From JBGOUJ01 sp041477005 (GTDB lineage Bacteria; Acidobacteriota; Terriglobia; Bryobacterales; JACQDG01): 15,154 nt of DNA. The notes below the pieces were generated by a model. That model made no database searches. It was given only the letters and a program-made list of their open reading frames with translations, and had not been told where the DNA came from. The stretch covers positions 1 through 15,154 of the forward strand of contig JBGOUJ010000117.1 of assembly GCA_041477005.1 (NCBI GenBank), written 5' to 3'. The translations under genes and the position numbers were made by a program. Below are positions 14,782 through 15,154 of this stretch, piece after piece (positions within the stretch are counted from its first letter, which is position 1; every line of letters starts with the position of its first letter).

Positions 14782-15154
14782 CTACATTGCGATAAAGAAG
14801 CACCGCTGCTCGGCATCGCAGTCGAGCGAACTCTCACCGATCGGGAGCCGCTGCAATCCCTGCGACGCGCACACCCCGCCCCTTAGAAAACAGGGCTCCG
14901 GCCCGCCTGGCGGAGCGCTCCGCACCACATCCTGCTCGAAGCTGGGACAAGATCCCCGGCCTTCGAGGCCCATTTCCTGATCGAACGACGAGAGAGAGCC
15001 CGCCCGCGCGTAGCGCTCTGGTATGCCGTGGCCGAAGAACCGCAGCGGAACATCCGAGTTTCGCCGCACGCGCCAGCTCAACCGAACCCATATCACCCCC
15101 GCGCCCTTCGTGACCGAGTACCCCACCAGATCGATGCAGTCGCCGAATGCCACC
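14782..15154 (-). CDS. C-terminal part of a protein with a GT-C-associated beta-sandwich domain (partial)
   Basis: The gene enters from the right edge and ends with TAG at 14784-14782; its start is outside the window. The visible 124 codons begin with FGDCIDLVGYSV and continue with VIWVRLSWRVRRNSDVPLRF. This is the pattern of the beta-sandwich that often follows the membrane part of PMT/ArnT-like GT-C glycosyltransferases in bacteria (…GY.l..g..l.vtl.W.a…dy.vFvHl…). Further on, SFEQDVVRSAPPGG and LRGGV…LQRLPIG keep the expected order, but with low similarity, and the last 60 residues hold five cysteines, which is unusual. The upstream part could be another GT-C enzyme, extending the glycan locus, or a stand-alone domain. 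The end is convergent with the split pair with only 6 nt between the stops. Confidence 0.6.
   Translation of the reverse strand, partial: VAFGDCIDLVGYSVTKGAGVIWVRLSWRVRRNSDVPLRFFGHGIPERYARAGSLSSFDQEMGLEGRGSCPSFEQDVVRSAPPGGPEPCFLRGGVCASQGLQRLPIGESSLDCDAEQRCFFIAM

Overview
This GC-rich window of about 15 kb has densely packed genes. It contains no RNA genes, insertion sequence, CRISPR array or phage genes. The gene types suggest a soil or sediment bacterium, possibly Acidobacteriota: a secreted CehA/McbA-type PHP hydrolase, glycosyltransferases carrying extra C-terminal beta-sandwich domains, and very large GT-C-like membrane proteins. That placement is inference from gene style only, because no taxonomic marker is present.

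Layout: (1) 70-2175 (+), secreted CehA/McbA family metallohydrolase with a perfect TATAAT directly before its start codon. (2) 2460-3632 (-), family 2 glycosyltransferase with an added C-terminal domain. (3) 4111-10311 (+), a tight operon of methyltransferase, polytopic GT-C-like protein, methyltransferase, and polytopic GT-C (PMT/ArnT-like) protein, with gaps of +24, -4 and -11 nt. (4) 10446-11216 (-), a third methyltransferase with a well-formed promoter. (5) 11217-11785, a regulatory stretch holding a decayed methyltransferase fragment and a short tandem repeat. (6) 11786-14775 (+), a GT-C-like membrane protein and an overlapping partner that together look like a split version of the fused protein in the operon. 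(7) 14782 to the right edge (-), the C-terminal end of a protein with a beta-sandwich domain often found behind GT-C glycosyltransferases.

The genes from 2460 onward look like one surface or exported glycan locus. The GT2 enzyme would act on the cytosolic side and use nucleotide sugars. The GT-C-like proteins would move sugars from polyprenyl-phosphate carriers onto acceptors on the outer face of the membrane. Three small SAM methyltransferases could methylate sugars or sugar precursors. No Wzx/Wzy, initiating transferase or nucleotide-sugar synthesis gene is present, so the end product cannot be named.

The two most notable points are a beta-sandwich domain that I can align by eye between the C-terminus of the GT2 enzyme and the C-terminus of the protein at 13192-14775, and the division of one GT-C-like architecture into two overlapping genes exactly at the last cytoplasmic loop.
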